Of a DNA stretch of 64,000 bases, positions 1 to 25,242 are shown one piece after another. Below the pieces are notes generated by a model that was not told the origin of the DNA, ran no database searches, and saw nothing but the letters and a program-made list of their open reading frames with translations. A program made the position numbers and the translations under genes. The first letter of the stretch is position 1, and every line of letters begins with the position of its first letter. Source of the DNA: Paragorgia papillata (lineage: Eukaryota; Cnidaria; Anthozoa; Scleralcyonacea; Coralliidae); NCBI GenBank assembly GCA_035771165.1, contig JAWNZC010000351.1, forward strand, positions 8,253,501 to 8,317,500, given 5' to 3'.

Positions 1-235
1 TAGAGATCATATAAATACTAGAGGGGGCATCCTATCTTAATTTCAGTCAACCGCGGGTGATTGAACGCCGCCATGTTGGTTTTTTTGGAGGCAAACATTA
101 GGCGCGTTGGTTGGCAAAGGACTGGGTCTAGTACATTTGCCAACCAATTGACTGAAATATCATAGGTAATGGCGGCTGCCATGTGGTTATCAAATTTTCC
201 CGCCAATGCCCCCTCTAGTATTTATATGATCTCTA
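1..235. mobile_element. MITE with 30-bp terminal inverted repeats
   Basis: Bases 1-30 (TAGAGATCATATAAATACTA...) are the reverse complement of 206-235. The inside has no coding potential. Starting at base 1, the left flank cannot be seen. Non-autonomous DNA transposon; superfamily not assigned. Confidence 0.8.
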
Positions 236-783
236 TGCTGCTGCCCGGGTCAACTTTATTAGACCTGGTTACCGAGCACTAATAACAAGAAGGCAAGAAG
301 CCTTGAACTAGTAAAAAGTTGTCCCGGGTAAGCGAGTTATTCCTACCAAACGCGTTTACAAGGACAAAACATAACCAACAATCTATACTAGGGCTACTAG
401 GGTAACCCTAGTGGCGTGATAGTGTTGTAAACACGACAAACAAAAAAACAAACGTTTGTTTGTTTGTTCGTCTGTTTGCATTGGCTTGCGTTAGCGTTTT
501 GGTATTCGAGTACGCGTTCGTCTTTACGTTTGTTTCTAATTGCGTTTGTCTTACTTTAAATTAACTTCAATGATCATTGTCCAAACGCCTTACTCTTCTC
601 AATAAATCAATTTGCTTCCTTTTAAGTGTCGCCTCCGAGGAAATTTGGAATGGGCGCCTCCCAGGCAGCAAATAATTTTTAGCATTCCGCCGAACCCAAG
701 GTGAGCTACATGTAATAATCGTATATAGATAGAGAGAGAGAGAGAGAGAGAGAGGCATAGATTGCAGAGTCGGTTCTGGAGAC
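236..783. other. Non-coding stretch with simple repeats
   Basis: No exon recognised. It holds an AAAC/TTTG palindromic tract near 437-470 and a (GA)n run at 730-754. Confidence 0.5.
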
Positions 784-792
784 GTGACCACA

Positions 793-970
793 ATGGGAAG
801 GGGGGTCAAGATGGCGGCTCAAGCGGCAAAGGCTCAAGCGGGCGAAAGCTCAAGTGACCCTAACGGGACAAGTCACTTTACTTTAAGTGACTCTCAAGAA
901 AAACTAACCGTGAAGAATTGTTTCAAGTCCCTCGGGAAGCTCAACAACATCAGTATGTTCGGGGGAAAAC
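793..970 (+). CDS. Possible 5' exon, gene unassigned
   Basis: An ATG at 793 in good context (cacaATGG), with a second at 811 (aagATGGCGG), opens a frame of about 60 residues rich in Ala, Ser and Lys that reaches a strong donor (GTGAGT at 971). A (GA)n tract lies just upstream at 730-754. The exon would end in phase 1, while the first recognised Rubicon exon (1517) needs a phase-2 donor, so they cannot be joined directly in this frame. In another frame the same donor would give the Thr that precedes RKEAMAKQ in the family, but that frame carries a stop upstream near 890. It may be a first exon of another transcript, a Rubicon exon with a different start, or chance. I do not recognise the peptide. 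Confidence 0.3.
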
Positions 971-1516
971 GTGAGTTTCTATTCGCAATGTCCAAATTTT
1001 GGATCGGTTAAATCGATTTATTTTTAGTGATAGAGCTTCTTGCTTTTATTTTACTTGTTTTTTGGCTATAATTCCTTCAAGATACGGTAAACCTAAATGT
1101 TTTGTAGAAATACCTTTGTTAGGATACTTTTGTTTATCGTTGTCATAAATTACAAAAAGTAAACAGAACACTGGCCTACAGGCGGTCTTTAACTGATGAA
1201 TTGCCGTAATTGTCAACCAAAACTATTAAAAATACTTCTGCCTTGAATATATTCCCCTTTTCTGTTAATTTGAAGCAGTGATTTTCCAGAGGTAGCTCTC
1301 TCTTGGTTTTCGCTAATTTGGACACTTCAGCCGCCATCTTGAATTTTCCAGCTTTAGCTTTTAGCCGCTTTGAAGCTCAAAAGTGGCCACACTGTTGAAA
1401 CTGTGATACTATTGTGAGTCCGCGATCTATACCTCCTATATATCTATCGATATAACACATCGATAACATTAAATGAAAGATCTGTTTGTTAAAATTATTC
1501 GATGTCGTTTTGTTAG

Positions 1517-13528
<12,012 letters not shown>

Positions 13529-13663
13529 TGAATTGGCGTAGTTGTCAAATGATGCGATGGTGTACACAATAACAGAATGTACCTTTTCATCAATAGCCGC
13601 GCCTCTTGAATTCGCAATGCATTGTGGTATATCCAGAGTAACAAGCTCAATTAAAAAGGTGAT

Positions 13664-13866
13664 TGCTTAGTGTGGAGACACAATGAGGTAAATTTATTTC
13701 GTGGCAACAATGTCTAAATATGAACGTTGTAATATTAGTAAAAATGAATCTCTCCTTATACGTCGGAGAATTGTTGCTTTTACCAATATCACAACGATTA
13801 TATTTAGACTTTGTTGCCACGAGAAAATTACCTCATTGTCTCTTAACACTAAGCAATCGCCTTTTT
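13664..13866. mobile_element. Palindromic MITE at duplication edge, copy 1
   Basis: GATTGCTTAGTGTGGAGACA and its complement form the ends; AATGAGGTAAATTT and CGTGGCAACAATGTC arms. Duplicated at 30,763-30,968. Confidence 0.75.
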
Positions 13867-13881
13867 AAGTAATAGATAAAG

Positions 13882-13970
13882 CATGAGCAGCGATCTGTAT
13901 CTGATTTACAAGGCCAGCTGCAAGTGAGCCGTAGTAAATCAGATACAGATCGGCTGCTCATGCTTTATTG
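13882..13970. repeat. Palindrome, GATCTGTATCTGATTTAC type
   Basis: AGCATGAGCAGCGATCTGTA and its complement form a hairpin around CAAGGCCAGCTGCAAG. Duplicated at 30,988-31,076. Confidence 0.6.
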
Positions 13971-15469
13971 TACTTATCAAATGGACGCATCTAAATAGCC
14001 ATGGTTTTAAACCATTTTTCAAGTTGGAGTGATTTTAGCTAAGTAAATTGAGGAAAAAGTTTATGTAAATCAGGACGAATCTGTATGTGATTTACAGATA
14101 TTGATTAAATATTCATTTCTTTTGAATTTTCTTCATGAATTTTTAATGAATTTGATAATTAAGCTTGTTACCCTGGGTAGACCACAATGTATTGCGAATT
14201 CAAGATGGCGCCGTTATTGGTGAAAAGGTCTATTATGGGAAAGTGATTGGTTGTTTTTAAAACAAAGAAAATGTGTAACACCTAATAGAACAAGTTGTGT
14301 AGGTGAACGTCACCGTCCAGTCCAAATGTTTGTCCAGTCGAAGAATTTAAATTCAAGATATTTGAGTATCTTGGACATTGTAAAAACTAACTACTAATCT
14401 AGCTAAAGGGTTAGGTAAGAAATATTTTAAATGATATGCATACAATTGAATTCTGTATACCTTCCATTACAGTCATTAGAAGTATACATGGTCTGGAAAA
14501 CTTCAAATGAGCTCCGATTTATGTTGAGGGGGACCTGAAGGTGCACAAGTTCGTTTGTTTTAGGTTTATTAATATTTAAACAACATTCAGCCCAAACTTT
14601 GCTATTGGATGACTGCTCCAATGCGTTCATTAACCGTGAAAGTGTACAACCTGAACAAAAATATAAAACAACGACTTTTTGTCGGGTTTCCAGACCAGGT
14701 ATATTTCTATTGACTATGTTTTCACAAAGGGAAATTTGAAATTCATTTCATATACGCATGCGCATTCATGCTTCAAATTAGTTAAACAAAAACTACGCAA
14801 ATATAAACATAGTTACATTTTTGTAGACAGAGTATATATGGTGTTGTGTCTATTTTATAAGTATACGAATTCTCGGATTTCTAAATACAGCCAAGCCGGT
14901 TGAAATTACAAGGCGAAGCCAAGTTTTTTTTACCAACTTGGCTGTATTTAGACACTGGAGGATGAACACTGACGAGTGTTGGATATAGCTTCTCAAATAA
15001 ATATGTACATTAAGAAAAAATCGACCTAAAAGTATCTAAATTTGACCGTAATCATCCTCCGATTTCTAAATACTGATTAAATATTTCTTTCTTTCAAATT
15101 TTCCTCATGAATTATTATTAGAGATTTAAGAAAATCAATTGAAGGCCGAAATATGCAAAAAAACTATGATATGAAGTTTGTTTTATTATGCTGAAAATTA
15201 GGCTCAAGCCCGGCATACAATAGAGAAAAGTTCCGAAACACGTTACCGAAACACGGTTTCCGAAACAAAAGTTTCCAGTGTATCTTGAAAAGTTTCAGAA
15301 ACCAAGTTTCCCGGATTAGAGCACTGTTCTATTTTTTGAAACAAGTTTCGGAAACTTTCTCGAAAATGTCTTTCGGAAACTTGTTTCAGTGTATGTCGGG
15401 TTTCACGTAAACTTTCTTAGGTCAATAGTTAAACTATCGCCAGAAACCAGTTATTTTAAATTTTGATTT

Positions 15470-16303
15470 CAGTAAAATATAATTTCCAAATGTTGAATAC
15501 CGGCGTTCTCAGTTTCTCAATATGTTGTCTCTCTCTCGAGATATTCAGGTTTGTGAAACATGTAAATTAGGTGCCTTGTGATGTCATTTACTCACACAGG
15601 CTAAATGAGATTAACAAACTGACTAATATCTATGCAAAAAGCAGGAAGAAATAATTCAAACTGCGCACAAGTATAGTTATAAAAGTACACTCCACTGTGC
15701 GCACCATGTTGCTACGGAAACCGTTTAGAAACACGAGCCTTTTTACAAAAAAAATTAAAATATTAATTGTATGTTTCTTTTCAAAAAAATATGATGATTG
15801 AAACATTCAAAATACAATACCTGTGTGTCTATACAAATATTCATGTCAATGTATTGCAGTAATGTAATGGAAGGCGCCTGTTTGCAAACGGTATCCATGG
15901 AAACAACAATGTGAACGTTGGAGTGTATTTTCCCCATAACTATTCTTGTGCAAAATTTGAATTATTTCTACCTCTTAGTTTCAGATATAGTACTCATTAT
16001 TTAGAAAATGGTTGCACCCACTCAGCCAATCCCGATCGAGTATTTCAACGCTCTATATTCCATAGTGTTTTGATTCTATTAGTGAGCTCTATATAGAGTC
16101 CACAGCAAAGATCTTTTGTTTTCTTTTGTCAGCGCAGTGAACTCTATATAGGGTCACCTTCTATCTAATTCGAGTGGCCTATCTAATTCGAGGGACTCTA
16201 TATCTCATAGAGCACACGTGATCATTCTCTAACCCAAACGTAAATCTTATTTAGCCTGTGTGAGTAAATGACGTCACGAGGTACCTAATTTACATGTTTC
16301 AGA
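15470..16303. mobile_element. Inverted-repeat element, truncated copy (copy 1)
   Basis: The left arm is complete (CTCGAGATATTCAGG, AAACATGTAAATTAGG, ATTTACTCACACAGGC). The right arm stops at ACATGTTTCAG, whereas copy 2 (37,302-38,650) continues for another 85 bp of arm. Confidence 0.7.
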
Positions 16304-16685
16304 TAAGACAACCTATTGCAATTATAACGATGTAAAACTGTGTACTAGGGGTTGCTATACAACTCTTCTAAAAAGACCAGACACGCCTGAAACAGACCAT
16401 GCGTTTCTGCTGTACTACTTTCACACGATAATTTGTGGGTGTGCATCACCACGTGATTTTGGAATATTTAGATTTAATAAGTTTATTGCCTATAGCAACT
16501 GGTGGTCATACAGGGCGAAATGCCCCAATTGAACATGACTACCATGATTTTTCTTATGAATAGCTAAATTTCATCTGCTTTATAAACCAACTACGAAGCA
16601 CAATGTGAAGGTTTCAAATAACTATATATCGGATTATCAGTTTTCGATTGCTGTATTACATTTTGAAAGATACGACTTTGATGTG

Positions 16686-16804
16686 TTAAACTAATGAACC
16701 ATTTAGCCAGTTGACGATATGTTCTTTAATTTTCAGTCGGGCTTGAACGAGCTCTGGAGGATCAGACGGTAACTCGGGATACATGTTCGCACAATGTGCA
16801 GTTC
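16686..16804 (-). CDS. S28 peptidase terminal exon, copy 1 (distal)
   Basis: This is the duplicate of the exon at 39,364-39,473, with the same TTTTCTTCTAG acceptor, GTAHCANMYP catalytic-His motif and KIKEHIVNWLN tail, ending NGSLV-stop at 16,686-16,688. It is 119 bp and starts in phase 1. No other S28 exon is visible between it and copy 2, so either it serves as an alternative distal last exon (intron about 42 kb, skipping copy 2) or it is a stranded duplicate. It keeps the three C-terminal residues that copy 2 has lost. The opposite strand also has an open frame here, but differences between the copies in that frame are all amino-acid changing, so I reject it. The Rubicon gene converges from the left, ending about 3.2 kb away. 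Confidence 0.75.
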
Positions 16805-17696
16805 CTAGAAGAAAACCCAGGCAAGAAATTAGATTCAGCAAAAAAGAAAGCAAAAGTAACGCTGCAGGGAGCTGTAGATAAATCTCTATTTATCACATTA
16901 AGTTTTTTTCGCTCATACAGAGTTTATTTACTAGTGCTTAGATAGTTTCAAATACCCATGAGCACCTCAAACGATTGCAATTTGCGAATGAATATAACTC
17001 GTGCCTGTCTTCTCGCACTGTGCTATAGCGTTAAATATTTTTGAAACAAAGCTATTAAAAGTAATTTATCCACTACAAAATCATTCAATGCGAATGTTTA
17101 GATCTTTATTTATTCAATCGACGGTTAAAATGTTCCATCTATTATAAAGTGTTATTATACCCTCGCAATTAATCGTCCAATCAAATGTCTACATTAGCGT
17201 CACGTGCCAGCCCAATATTTTACGAGGTGCACAAGGTATATTTACTTGTCAACCGCACGATTATTTGTTCGATATAATAAAACACCTATTGGATTCATCT
17301 TCGCCCGATATGGAAAATATTTAAAAATTGTGTTCCATTATACGGCTCGGTCTGCATTAAGACCAATTGTTCTAAGACTTTACAAAACGATTTCGAATGA
17401 TTATTGTGGGACAGTGAACTCGGGTGGAATGCATACCGGGCAAGTAGAGAAAACTCTACTTGGCCCGGCTACCAACTGCGTGAGCTACACGCTAGGTCAA
17501 GTTGAGAGCTGAAGGTCCAATGACAGTACATAAGCTGTTTTATATTTCGAAACAGACTAGTTTCTACAGTTTCTTCAATATCCAGACAACAGTCTTCATA
17601 CATGACGATTTCCAATGATTATTGTGGGACAGTGAACTCGGGTGGAGAATAATAAGGTGTTACTCCGAGTGACGAACTATACCGGACAAGTAAAGA

Positions 17697-17760
17697 AAAC
17701 TCGACTTGGCCCAGCTGGGATTCGAACCCACGACCTTCGGTTTATACTAGTCCGATCGAA
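17697..17760 (-). mobile_element. tRNA-derived SINE fragment (copy 1)
   Basis: Reverse complement has GTCGTGGGTTCGAATCCC (B box) and GGCCAAGTCGAG. Compared with 40,568-40,654, a stretch of about 35 bp with the A box has been deleted. Confidence 0.65.
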
Positions 17761-19187
17761 TGATAATAGTACATAGACTAATAATTATTATTATCTTAAA
17801 AACGTTTTAAAACCTCACTAAATCAAACAAATAATGAATGTTTTTATTCGTGAAAAGGCTCATATTGCACACGAGGAAAGCAATAGAGCAACTGATAAAT
17901 TTGAGGATGAAATACAAATTAAATAAATAAAAATTTAAAAAAAAACCCATAAAATTTGAAGATAGTAATGAACTATCGGATTTCATAGATCCTTGCTTTT
18001 TTGAATCTCACTAAATCGTTTGGGATTGCAATTATTGGTGAATAATTGAACTGAAATTATATTAAGGTAATTCCTCAGTAATTCCTCCAGAAATGAAAAG
18101 TTGCTGAAACTCCCCAGTATTAAGAAATGTTCATAGTAAAATAAAATAAAAAATAGTTGGGGTCACCAAACGCGTTTAGAAGATACAGCTGCCAGTCGTA
18201 AACCATGATTTTTTCCCCAATTTGTAGCTATTTTGGCTAACTTTTGATTTCGTCTGGTTATCTTAAAAAATCCTTTACAAAAGCATTTAGTTTATACTGA
18301 CTGGAAAAATATTTGATAATTTAGATGCTCTTATATATGAATTATTTAGTGGCAACAAATAATGGAGCAAAATTTGACGAAAATAACAATTGACAAACAT
18401 TTTTGCGATATAAGAATGTCGGCATTCTTTCTTGTTACATGTTTTTTTGAAGCCGTAAAACGAGAAACGTACGATGTTTCAAATTCTCGAAATGATTTCT
18501 TCTCTATTCTTTCATATATCCTGTAGAGCTGGTGGAGGAAATAGTAATAATTGAAAAAAGTGGGGGTCACCGAGTGTCTTCGTGGGCTACACAAGGTTAA
18601 AGCTTGAACATGGGGAATTTCCCTATCATTTCATCTATATACGAAAGCACGCAACAAATTTTCAATTTTTTTCAAAACCCAAAATCAAGTTAGTATCTTC
18701 TTGTCAAAGTTATTATTATCTGATTTACCCTTCTTAGTGATATTTTTATGTAATTTCGTCACTAACACTCGGATACATCTTGAATTAGTATTGCAGAATT
18801 ATGTGCAGAAAAGCTGCGCAATGCAAAACTGAGGAATTACCTTAAAGAGAGCACTCAAATACTTCATATACCTCCGCCATCGGGTTATTATCGATTTTTA
18901 AAATAAAAACGAGCCATCCCGCTAGCCAGGCTAACACCTACGTGTATGAATGAATAAAATGCTTGATTACACTCATGCCAAAATTATGCAAAAACATTTG
19001 CATAAAATAAGGATAGCGCAATCAAGCATTTTTTCTACACGGCAAATCTTGTGACCGGATATTTATTAATTTCTTATCCAAATTTCAACCAAATTCTACC
19101 AAAATTGAATGGGTTGGTCTTTGCTCTATGACCAATCTTTTCACAAACTTTCATGAAAACCTGTAGAGAATTTTGTGAGATATCCTG

Positions 19188-19330
<143 letters not shown>

Positions 19331-19686
19331 TGAAAACGTAGCACAAAGCGAGGTAATAATGTTCTTAACTTCATGAGTTGTGGCAAACCAGTACCAAATG
19401 AAAATCAACAAAAGCGTTAGGAAAAAGAAACATGAGCGCTCGAAATATTTTGCCTTTCACAACGTCATGCATTGAAGAATTTAGCCATTTGAAGTTGAGT
19501 CTATATTTAATAACAGTGTATAAATCTACAAAGTTTCAGTATAACAACAAAAACAGGAAATTTTAATTAACTCTTTGACTGAATGTAACAGTACAATGTT
19601 ATATATCTCAGATTGCGCGGAAGTACATAAAATTACTCAGTTCTATATCGGAAGCACTAGCTTGTTGTCAAATCAAGTCCTCTGAC

Positions 19687-22600
19687 TCAGTGAGAAATCA
19701 GATACCCAGAAAATGTGGTGTATTTTCCTCTACCATACACGGCGTAGACAGAACTTTGATACAGACGGACCCACACTGTCTGACCTTTCTTCAGTCGAAT
19801 AAGCACGGTCTTACTCAACTGATCAAAACGTTTGTGATTGGCATGCAACTCGGTATACTTGACACCATTCTTCATCAATTGAACGTGGCTCATATAACCA
19901 TTCTTTTGTGAATAGGAAAAACTGATCTGATAAATGCCATCAACTGGTGCTGTAAACTTTCCAGTGCTGGAATTATAACCATTTCCAACATTGATTGAAA
20001 CATCGTTAAATTTGATCGCATCATGAGCATAGCTTGGTCCAATGTCGCCACTGGTCAACGTTGCAAAGAAGGATGGGATATACTAAAAAAATAAAGTAGT
20101 TTCAACCTTAATATGTTATTGTCGAGCTGATGATTGTGAGGTTTACACAAAGTCATAATTATATTTTGTGCCGAGTGTAGAAAAGTAAAGCATATATGGT
20201 TTGCATCATATAGATTTAAGCCACTAACTATAATTTACAAAGTTCAACAGATATTCCATTAAGCCAAAGAGGAAAAAGTTGAACAGTTAAGCCCTAATCA
20301 AACGAGAACGCAAGTCATCGCAAGTTGGCAGTCACGCTATCTCAGCCAGCCGCTCTGAATAATTTCCCGAAAATGTTATGTACCGTGACAAAGTTAAAAC
20401 TTGTTTAAAACACTCATGAAACCTTTATTTTGTTAATTTGGGTGTTCGAACGACCACCACAGAAATTCTGACTGCCAACTTGCGATGACTTGCGTTCTCG
20501 TTTGATTATACGGCTTTAAAATGTGTTTCATTTCATTAAAACCACTTCAGTTTTATAAGTATTAAGGATTGCAGCGATTAGTCCAAATACCACTTGTGAC
20601 GTAACAGCATATTTCATAGTGTTATTTCCCAGAACTACAGCGATTTTACGGCAACTATATACTGCAGTTGAAATAACTGGTTACAAATTGTAGTACTGCA
20701 CATTATGTATCATAAATTCAAAATTGTTTTATCAAAATGCTCTCGCACAAGTATCACCTCCTTGTGTACATTGATTGTGCAAATTTCATTACAAAAAGTG
20801 TAATTAACAAATCCACAAGTTGGTCTATAGCACTTGTGGATTTGTTAATTAGACCTTATTCCAAAATGGCCGCCGAATTAGAATTCTTTTATGTTCATAT
20901 AAATTAGCCCTTATGACCTCGTTTTAACTCATTCCTGTCCGAGGGCTTCCCCAGAGATGAATAAAATCGTCTGACGCTAGCCAGAGTAAAATACTAAAGA
21001 CCAATTTGGACAGGAAAGAGTTAAAGTAAAAATTATTTTGAATTTCCCGCACGAAAACGAGTTCATAAGGGCTAATTTATATGTATATAAAATAATTTTA
21101 ATTCGGCGACCATTTTGGAATAAGGTCTATTAACAACTTAAATAATACTAACCAAAAGTAATTAAGACCATTCAGATATCTCCTATGCATTTTGATTGTT
21201 CATTTAACTATCCTCCTATAATGTATATATGCTTATACAGTGTCGCTGCATGCTTTGGCTCAAGCATATGCACGATATATTATTATTAAACAAGAGAAAT
21301 TCCAATGGTTTGAAATACAGAAGAATAAATTTCCAAGACTGGCTTCGATTAAGTTGTACCATATCTGTTTTTTTTAGTTTGGCTCAATATTACATCTGTC
21401 TAATTGTGGTTCAATTTATAAGCGCCTCTCTCCTCCGCAGAGGCTTGAAGGCGAAGGCGTGCGGGCGAGGGAGAATAATAATATCTGGTTGGTCACATGC
21501 AGGCACGCGCATTCCCCGCATGTCTTCTCCCTCGCTCGCCCTCGCCTCTGCGGAGGAGACAGATTAAGCGGCGCATTTCACTAATAAATGCGGCGCTTAT
21601 TTAAGGGCGGCGCTTAATCGAGTAAATCCAAATTATGTATTAGAGAGCTTAAAGCAAATACAACGCGAACGTCAAGGACAACGTCCTTAAATTAATACAA
21701 CAGAATTTTATAATTATTTTTGGAAAACAAAGAGGGCGAATAATTTTTAGTCCCAAGAGTAAACTCAACACCGTCCTCGTTCTTTATACAACGCCACTTA
21801 CAGCATTTTCACGTCTTCAGGACGCGTCAATGGCCAAAAGATGAGAACTGTTGCTTGAGATTGACTTCAATACGGACACTACAATCATTTTTGCAAATAC
21901 TGGGGCGTTTTGGAAGGCATTAAACAAGCTTCAAATATCAAATATATTAGTCAGTTAATCGTGACTTCTTTAAATTTTAAAACTTGTCTTGCGTTTTAAC
22001 CGCCGTCGTCGTCCTAGCATCTTAAAGTCCCTATAACATTAACTCGTGGAACGGGCCAACGGCGAAACCCATAGTCGAGTTTGACTTCAAACTAGTCAAA
22101 GAAAGTCCTTTTATTAGAACTAGCTCTATAAGGTTTTGGATGCCGAAAAACATACTTTAAGTGTTCAGTACTACGTACTAGTAAATGATTCGTAGTTTCT
22201 GCTAGATACTGAACTTTACATTGCCGTCGTCGTCCTAGTTTGCTTAAGTTCCCTATTTACCTGCAAGACGTTCAAGCCTTTGCCATTGATAATAAAATCT
22301 CTCATTCCATGTTGAAAATTCAAAGTTACATCCGATCCCTATAAATTAATATAATATTAATATATAACAAATTAAACAATGGCTATCTTTATAGTATAGG
22401 TTCTAAAAACAGAGCGACTCTGCACAATTTACATAATATATATATATATATATATATATTTATAAAATAGGTTGCGTCTTACGCACGCTGTGATTGGTCA
22501 ATTACCGTGTTTATATCAGGCTATGTAAACACGGTTGTGATGTCACGGCACATTTTTTAGCCTTATTTCATAAAAGAAATAGAAAATGGATGCCCTGTGT

Positions 22601-25187
22601 TTATATAACCTGATGCAAACACTCGAGTGAGTTGGGAGAATTCGAAAGCACTTATGTAAACCCTCGCCTACGGCTCGGGTTCACATAAACTTTCGAATTC
22701 TCCCAACTCACTCTCGTGTTTGCATCAGGCTATATAAACACGGGCGGCCATTTTCTATTTCTTAAATATATATATATATATATGTATGTTATATACCGGC
22801 TGGGACGTCCATATATATAGAAACATATTTGTCCGAGGTCCCAAAAACGGCCCGAGGCCGAAGGCCGAGGGACATTTTTGAGACCGAGGGAAAATATTTT
22901 TCTATACAGACCGACTAAAAACGGTAAATAACATTTTTTTTTTTATCATAATTATGTTGCGTAATAGGAAGTTGCGTGAAATAATTATATTCACGTGATA
23001 TTCAAGTCTAAAGTTCAGTTAAGTCATCGACAACAAGCTGCCTGGTGTTGACACGAAGCTTGTAATAACCTTTTTTGTGGACGGCGAAACAGTCAAAACT
23101 TTAACATATACAGTTACAAAAAAAAGCTAAAACGCTGTCCGTATGTTGCCAATGTTTAGTTAACTATGATTCTTCATCGTTTTTCGTCGCTTGTTGCATG
23201 GTTTTATATGGCTGCTCGCTGCCTGTTCGCTTGGAAATGGAAGTCGCTTTGAAAACATTATAAACATGGATACTGAAAGTTCATTATATTGCTCGAGTAT
23301 CAGGACAAAAATGCTTGTGATAAGCCATCTGTAAGTTTTTCCAAAGGCACGACACGACGAGAGTCAGCATGTCAGGAAGAGATTTATCTGAGCCGTTTGG
23401 GGCATTTTATTTCATTGTTTATTCAACGTTGTTTTGTTGGGTTTGAGATATGGAAAACAGATTAAGTTTTCTCAAAAGGTTTACGTCCTGTAGTGGTATA
23501 TCATCTATATTTGTATATATTTCAACGAGTGATTAGAAATACAGTTTCCAATGTATATTTAAAGTGTTTTAGGGATGTTGTCGTTAAGCAATTCATAACT
23601 TGAATGTCTGGTCGACATGTCTTCGCTCGTTGATTTTTGTTTGTATAAACAGTTTTTCTGGCTTTCCTTCCACAAATTTGTTGTTTTCACAATTGTCAGA
23701 AGCATTTGGATAATAAAATGACTTATTCATATCGTAATCACCTGGCGTCTGAATCTATTTTCTCGAGTGTCAAGCAAAATAGTTATGAAAATCGATCAAC
23801 AGTAAATTCTTAATTGTAAAAAATATCACTTTCGGCCCGTGGTCAGATATCGTAAAAAACTGCCCGCTCACGCAGCCAATCAAATTGCAGCATTACCTAG
23901 GATTCGGCCCGCTCATGATTGATAAAATAACAAATCGTTAATATGGTCTATACCAAGCCATAATAAGCAACACTAAGAAGATATTTATCACATAATTTTT
24001 AATGTTCTTGTTAGGTTGATAATTATGTTACTTTAATATTCAATTTTCCAACACTGATTTTTTTTGGAGTTCTAATTGGGTAATTTGCACCACGTGATAC
24101 CCTGTTATGTCATGGCAACGCTCTCCATGCGTTATTTATCGTGCAGTAAATGTTATAACACATGGAAATTAATGCATGGTTGCCAGGTTTTTGAAACTGT
24201 GAAGCTACACCGAGGGATACAAAAGATTAAACAGCTTGGAATATTACAATTTCTTGAGCTAAACTAGTATTTTAGATTTTTCTACTGGGAAACTCGTTCT
24301 TAAGCGAGGAAATTTAAGCAAAGATACCTTGTAAATGATCAGATTGTCACCCATTTCGCAAGCATAAATTTCATATCCAGCACTCATTTAAAGCACTCCT
24401 TGTCCGTGTTTTATTGGGATTTACACCCACTCGTCCACTAACAAGAAACTCAAAATTAAACACTGCACTCGGCTTCGACTCGAGCAGTATTTAATTTCTC
24501 GTTCCTTGTTAGCGAACTCGTGGATGTAAATCCCGATAAAAAGAAATATGTTGATTGCATGTATATGCCAAATCCTAATATATATGCTACCTTTCCATTG
24601 TCGTGGCAACAAACTCTAATGTTGCAATAATGTCATCAGCACTAAGAACTTTGCTAAGATTTGCTTGTTGCTTAATTATTACTGATTTTTTCGTTTGATT
24701 TAAGTACATGCTGCGTCTAAATTCAGTATGCATTAAATAAATGTAGCTTACTTGAAGTTACTCTTTTAATACACCAAAAACATTTCTGTGATACAACTAA
24801 GCTCCTCATGGGTTAATCACCAGACATCATTACTGCATGATATCACTTACACTATCAGATTTCTCAGAGACTGGCCATAATGATAAATTAATTAAATGCC
24901 TTATAAATATAACTGAGAAGATTTGGAATTTACACTGAAATTAATAAATTATATGACATACACCCGAAATTATAGTGAAGCAAAATTTTTACAACCAATT
25001 ATTTTACATACAGAAATGCACTTACCCGGCCTGTTCCTAATGATCTTTTCTGGGTGTTCGAATCTTCTTGCGGGGAATCAAGAGCTTTTTTAAACGCTTC
25101 AGAAACATCTTTTGTGAAAACTTGACGTGGTACGACTATGAGGAAAGAACATAGTCCAATCCAGAATACTGCGCCATGAAATGCCAT
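19687..25187 (-). CDS. Secreted C1q-domain protein, copy 1 (2 exons)
   Basis: Exon 1 is 25187-25026 and exon 2 is 20082-19687, joined in phase 0 (donor GTAAGT, acceptor TTTTTTAG), giving 185 residues. Residues 1 to about 25 (AVFWIGLCSFLIVV core) form a signal peptide. A 25-30 residue linker follows with KKAL, QKR and Ser/Asn/Gln; QKR-S could be a proprotein cleavage site. Residues about 62-185 are a C1q/TNF-like domain: AHDAIKFNDV, INVGNGYN, TGKFTAPVDGIYQISFSY, KKGQTVWVRLY and YTTFSGYLISH match the family's beta-strands. There is no collagen-like stretch, so it is a cerebellin-type soluble C1q protein, probably an extracellular trimer. Family members act as pattern-recognition or matrix proteins; the ligand here is unknown. 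TATA-like boxes lie upstream at 25249-25256 and 25278-25285 (- strand). The intron is about 4.9 kb and full of insertions. Confidence 0.9.
20290..20515. mobile_element. 226-bp MITE, private to copy 1, TTA target site
   Basis: Ends AGCCCTAATCAAACGAGAAC and its near complement GTTCTCGTTTGATTATACGG. Flanked by TTA on both sides; copy 2 (about 44,428) shows the empty site. A three-base TTA target fits PIF/Harbinger-like elements. Confidence 0.8.
20853..21127. mobile_element. MITE with AGACCTTATTCCAAAATGGC ends
   Basis: Left end AGACCTTATTCCAAAATGGC, right end CCATTTTGGAATAAGGTCT. Copy 2 carries the same element at 47,526-47,699 without the nested insertion seen here at about 20,923-21,024 (arms TTAACTCATTCCTGTCC / GGACAGGAAAGAGTTAA). 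Confidence 0.75.
21425..21561. repeat. GC-rich palindrome
   Basis: CTCTCCTCCGCAGAGGC and GCCTCTGCGGAGGAGA are the arms, with CGAGGGAGAA / TTCTCCCTCG inside. Private to copy 1. Confidence 0.6.
22430..23935. mobile_element. Composite insertion private to copy 1
   Basis: Copy 2 reads straight through (CTGCACATCGTTAATA near 48,210); here about 1.5 kb separates CTGCACA from TCGTTAATA. Inside are a (TA)n run at 22,437-22,460, a palindromic MITE at about 22,465-22,770 (CGAATTCTCCCAACTCACTC and complement), and a GGCCGAAGGCCGAGGGACA repeat. No coding sequence recognised. Confidence 0.7.
24275..24690. mobile_element. Insertion private to copy 1 with palindromic core
   Basis: Absent from copy 2 around 48,545. 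Arms GGGATTTACACCCACTCGTC and GAACTCGTGGATGTAAATCC surround a CGGCTTCGACTCGAG centre. Confidence 0.55.
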
Positions 25188-25242
25188 TTTTGTCAGTTGG
25201 GAACTTTAAGTATTTACCTTGCAGATTGAACAACAACAAAGT

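Noticed and set aside
14427..14630. - strand frame conserved at 36,182-36,370
   Set aside because: The copies are shifted relative to each other, so not a constrained protein.
16737..16940. + strand exon-like frame (ERALEDQTVTRDTCSHNVQF) after a TTTTCAG acceptor, repeated near 39,407
   Set aside because: It is the antisense of the S28 terminal exon. Differences between copies are silent in the - frame and amino-acid changing in the + frame.
19690..19911. + strand frames opposite both C1q exons
   Set aside because: Antisense shadows of the C1q domain.
24076..24267. 63-codon frame conserved at 48,353-48,538
   Set aside because: Conserved only because of the recent duplication; the two copies lose frame at different ends and no domain is visible.
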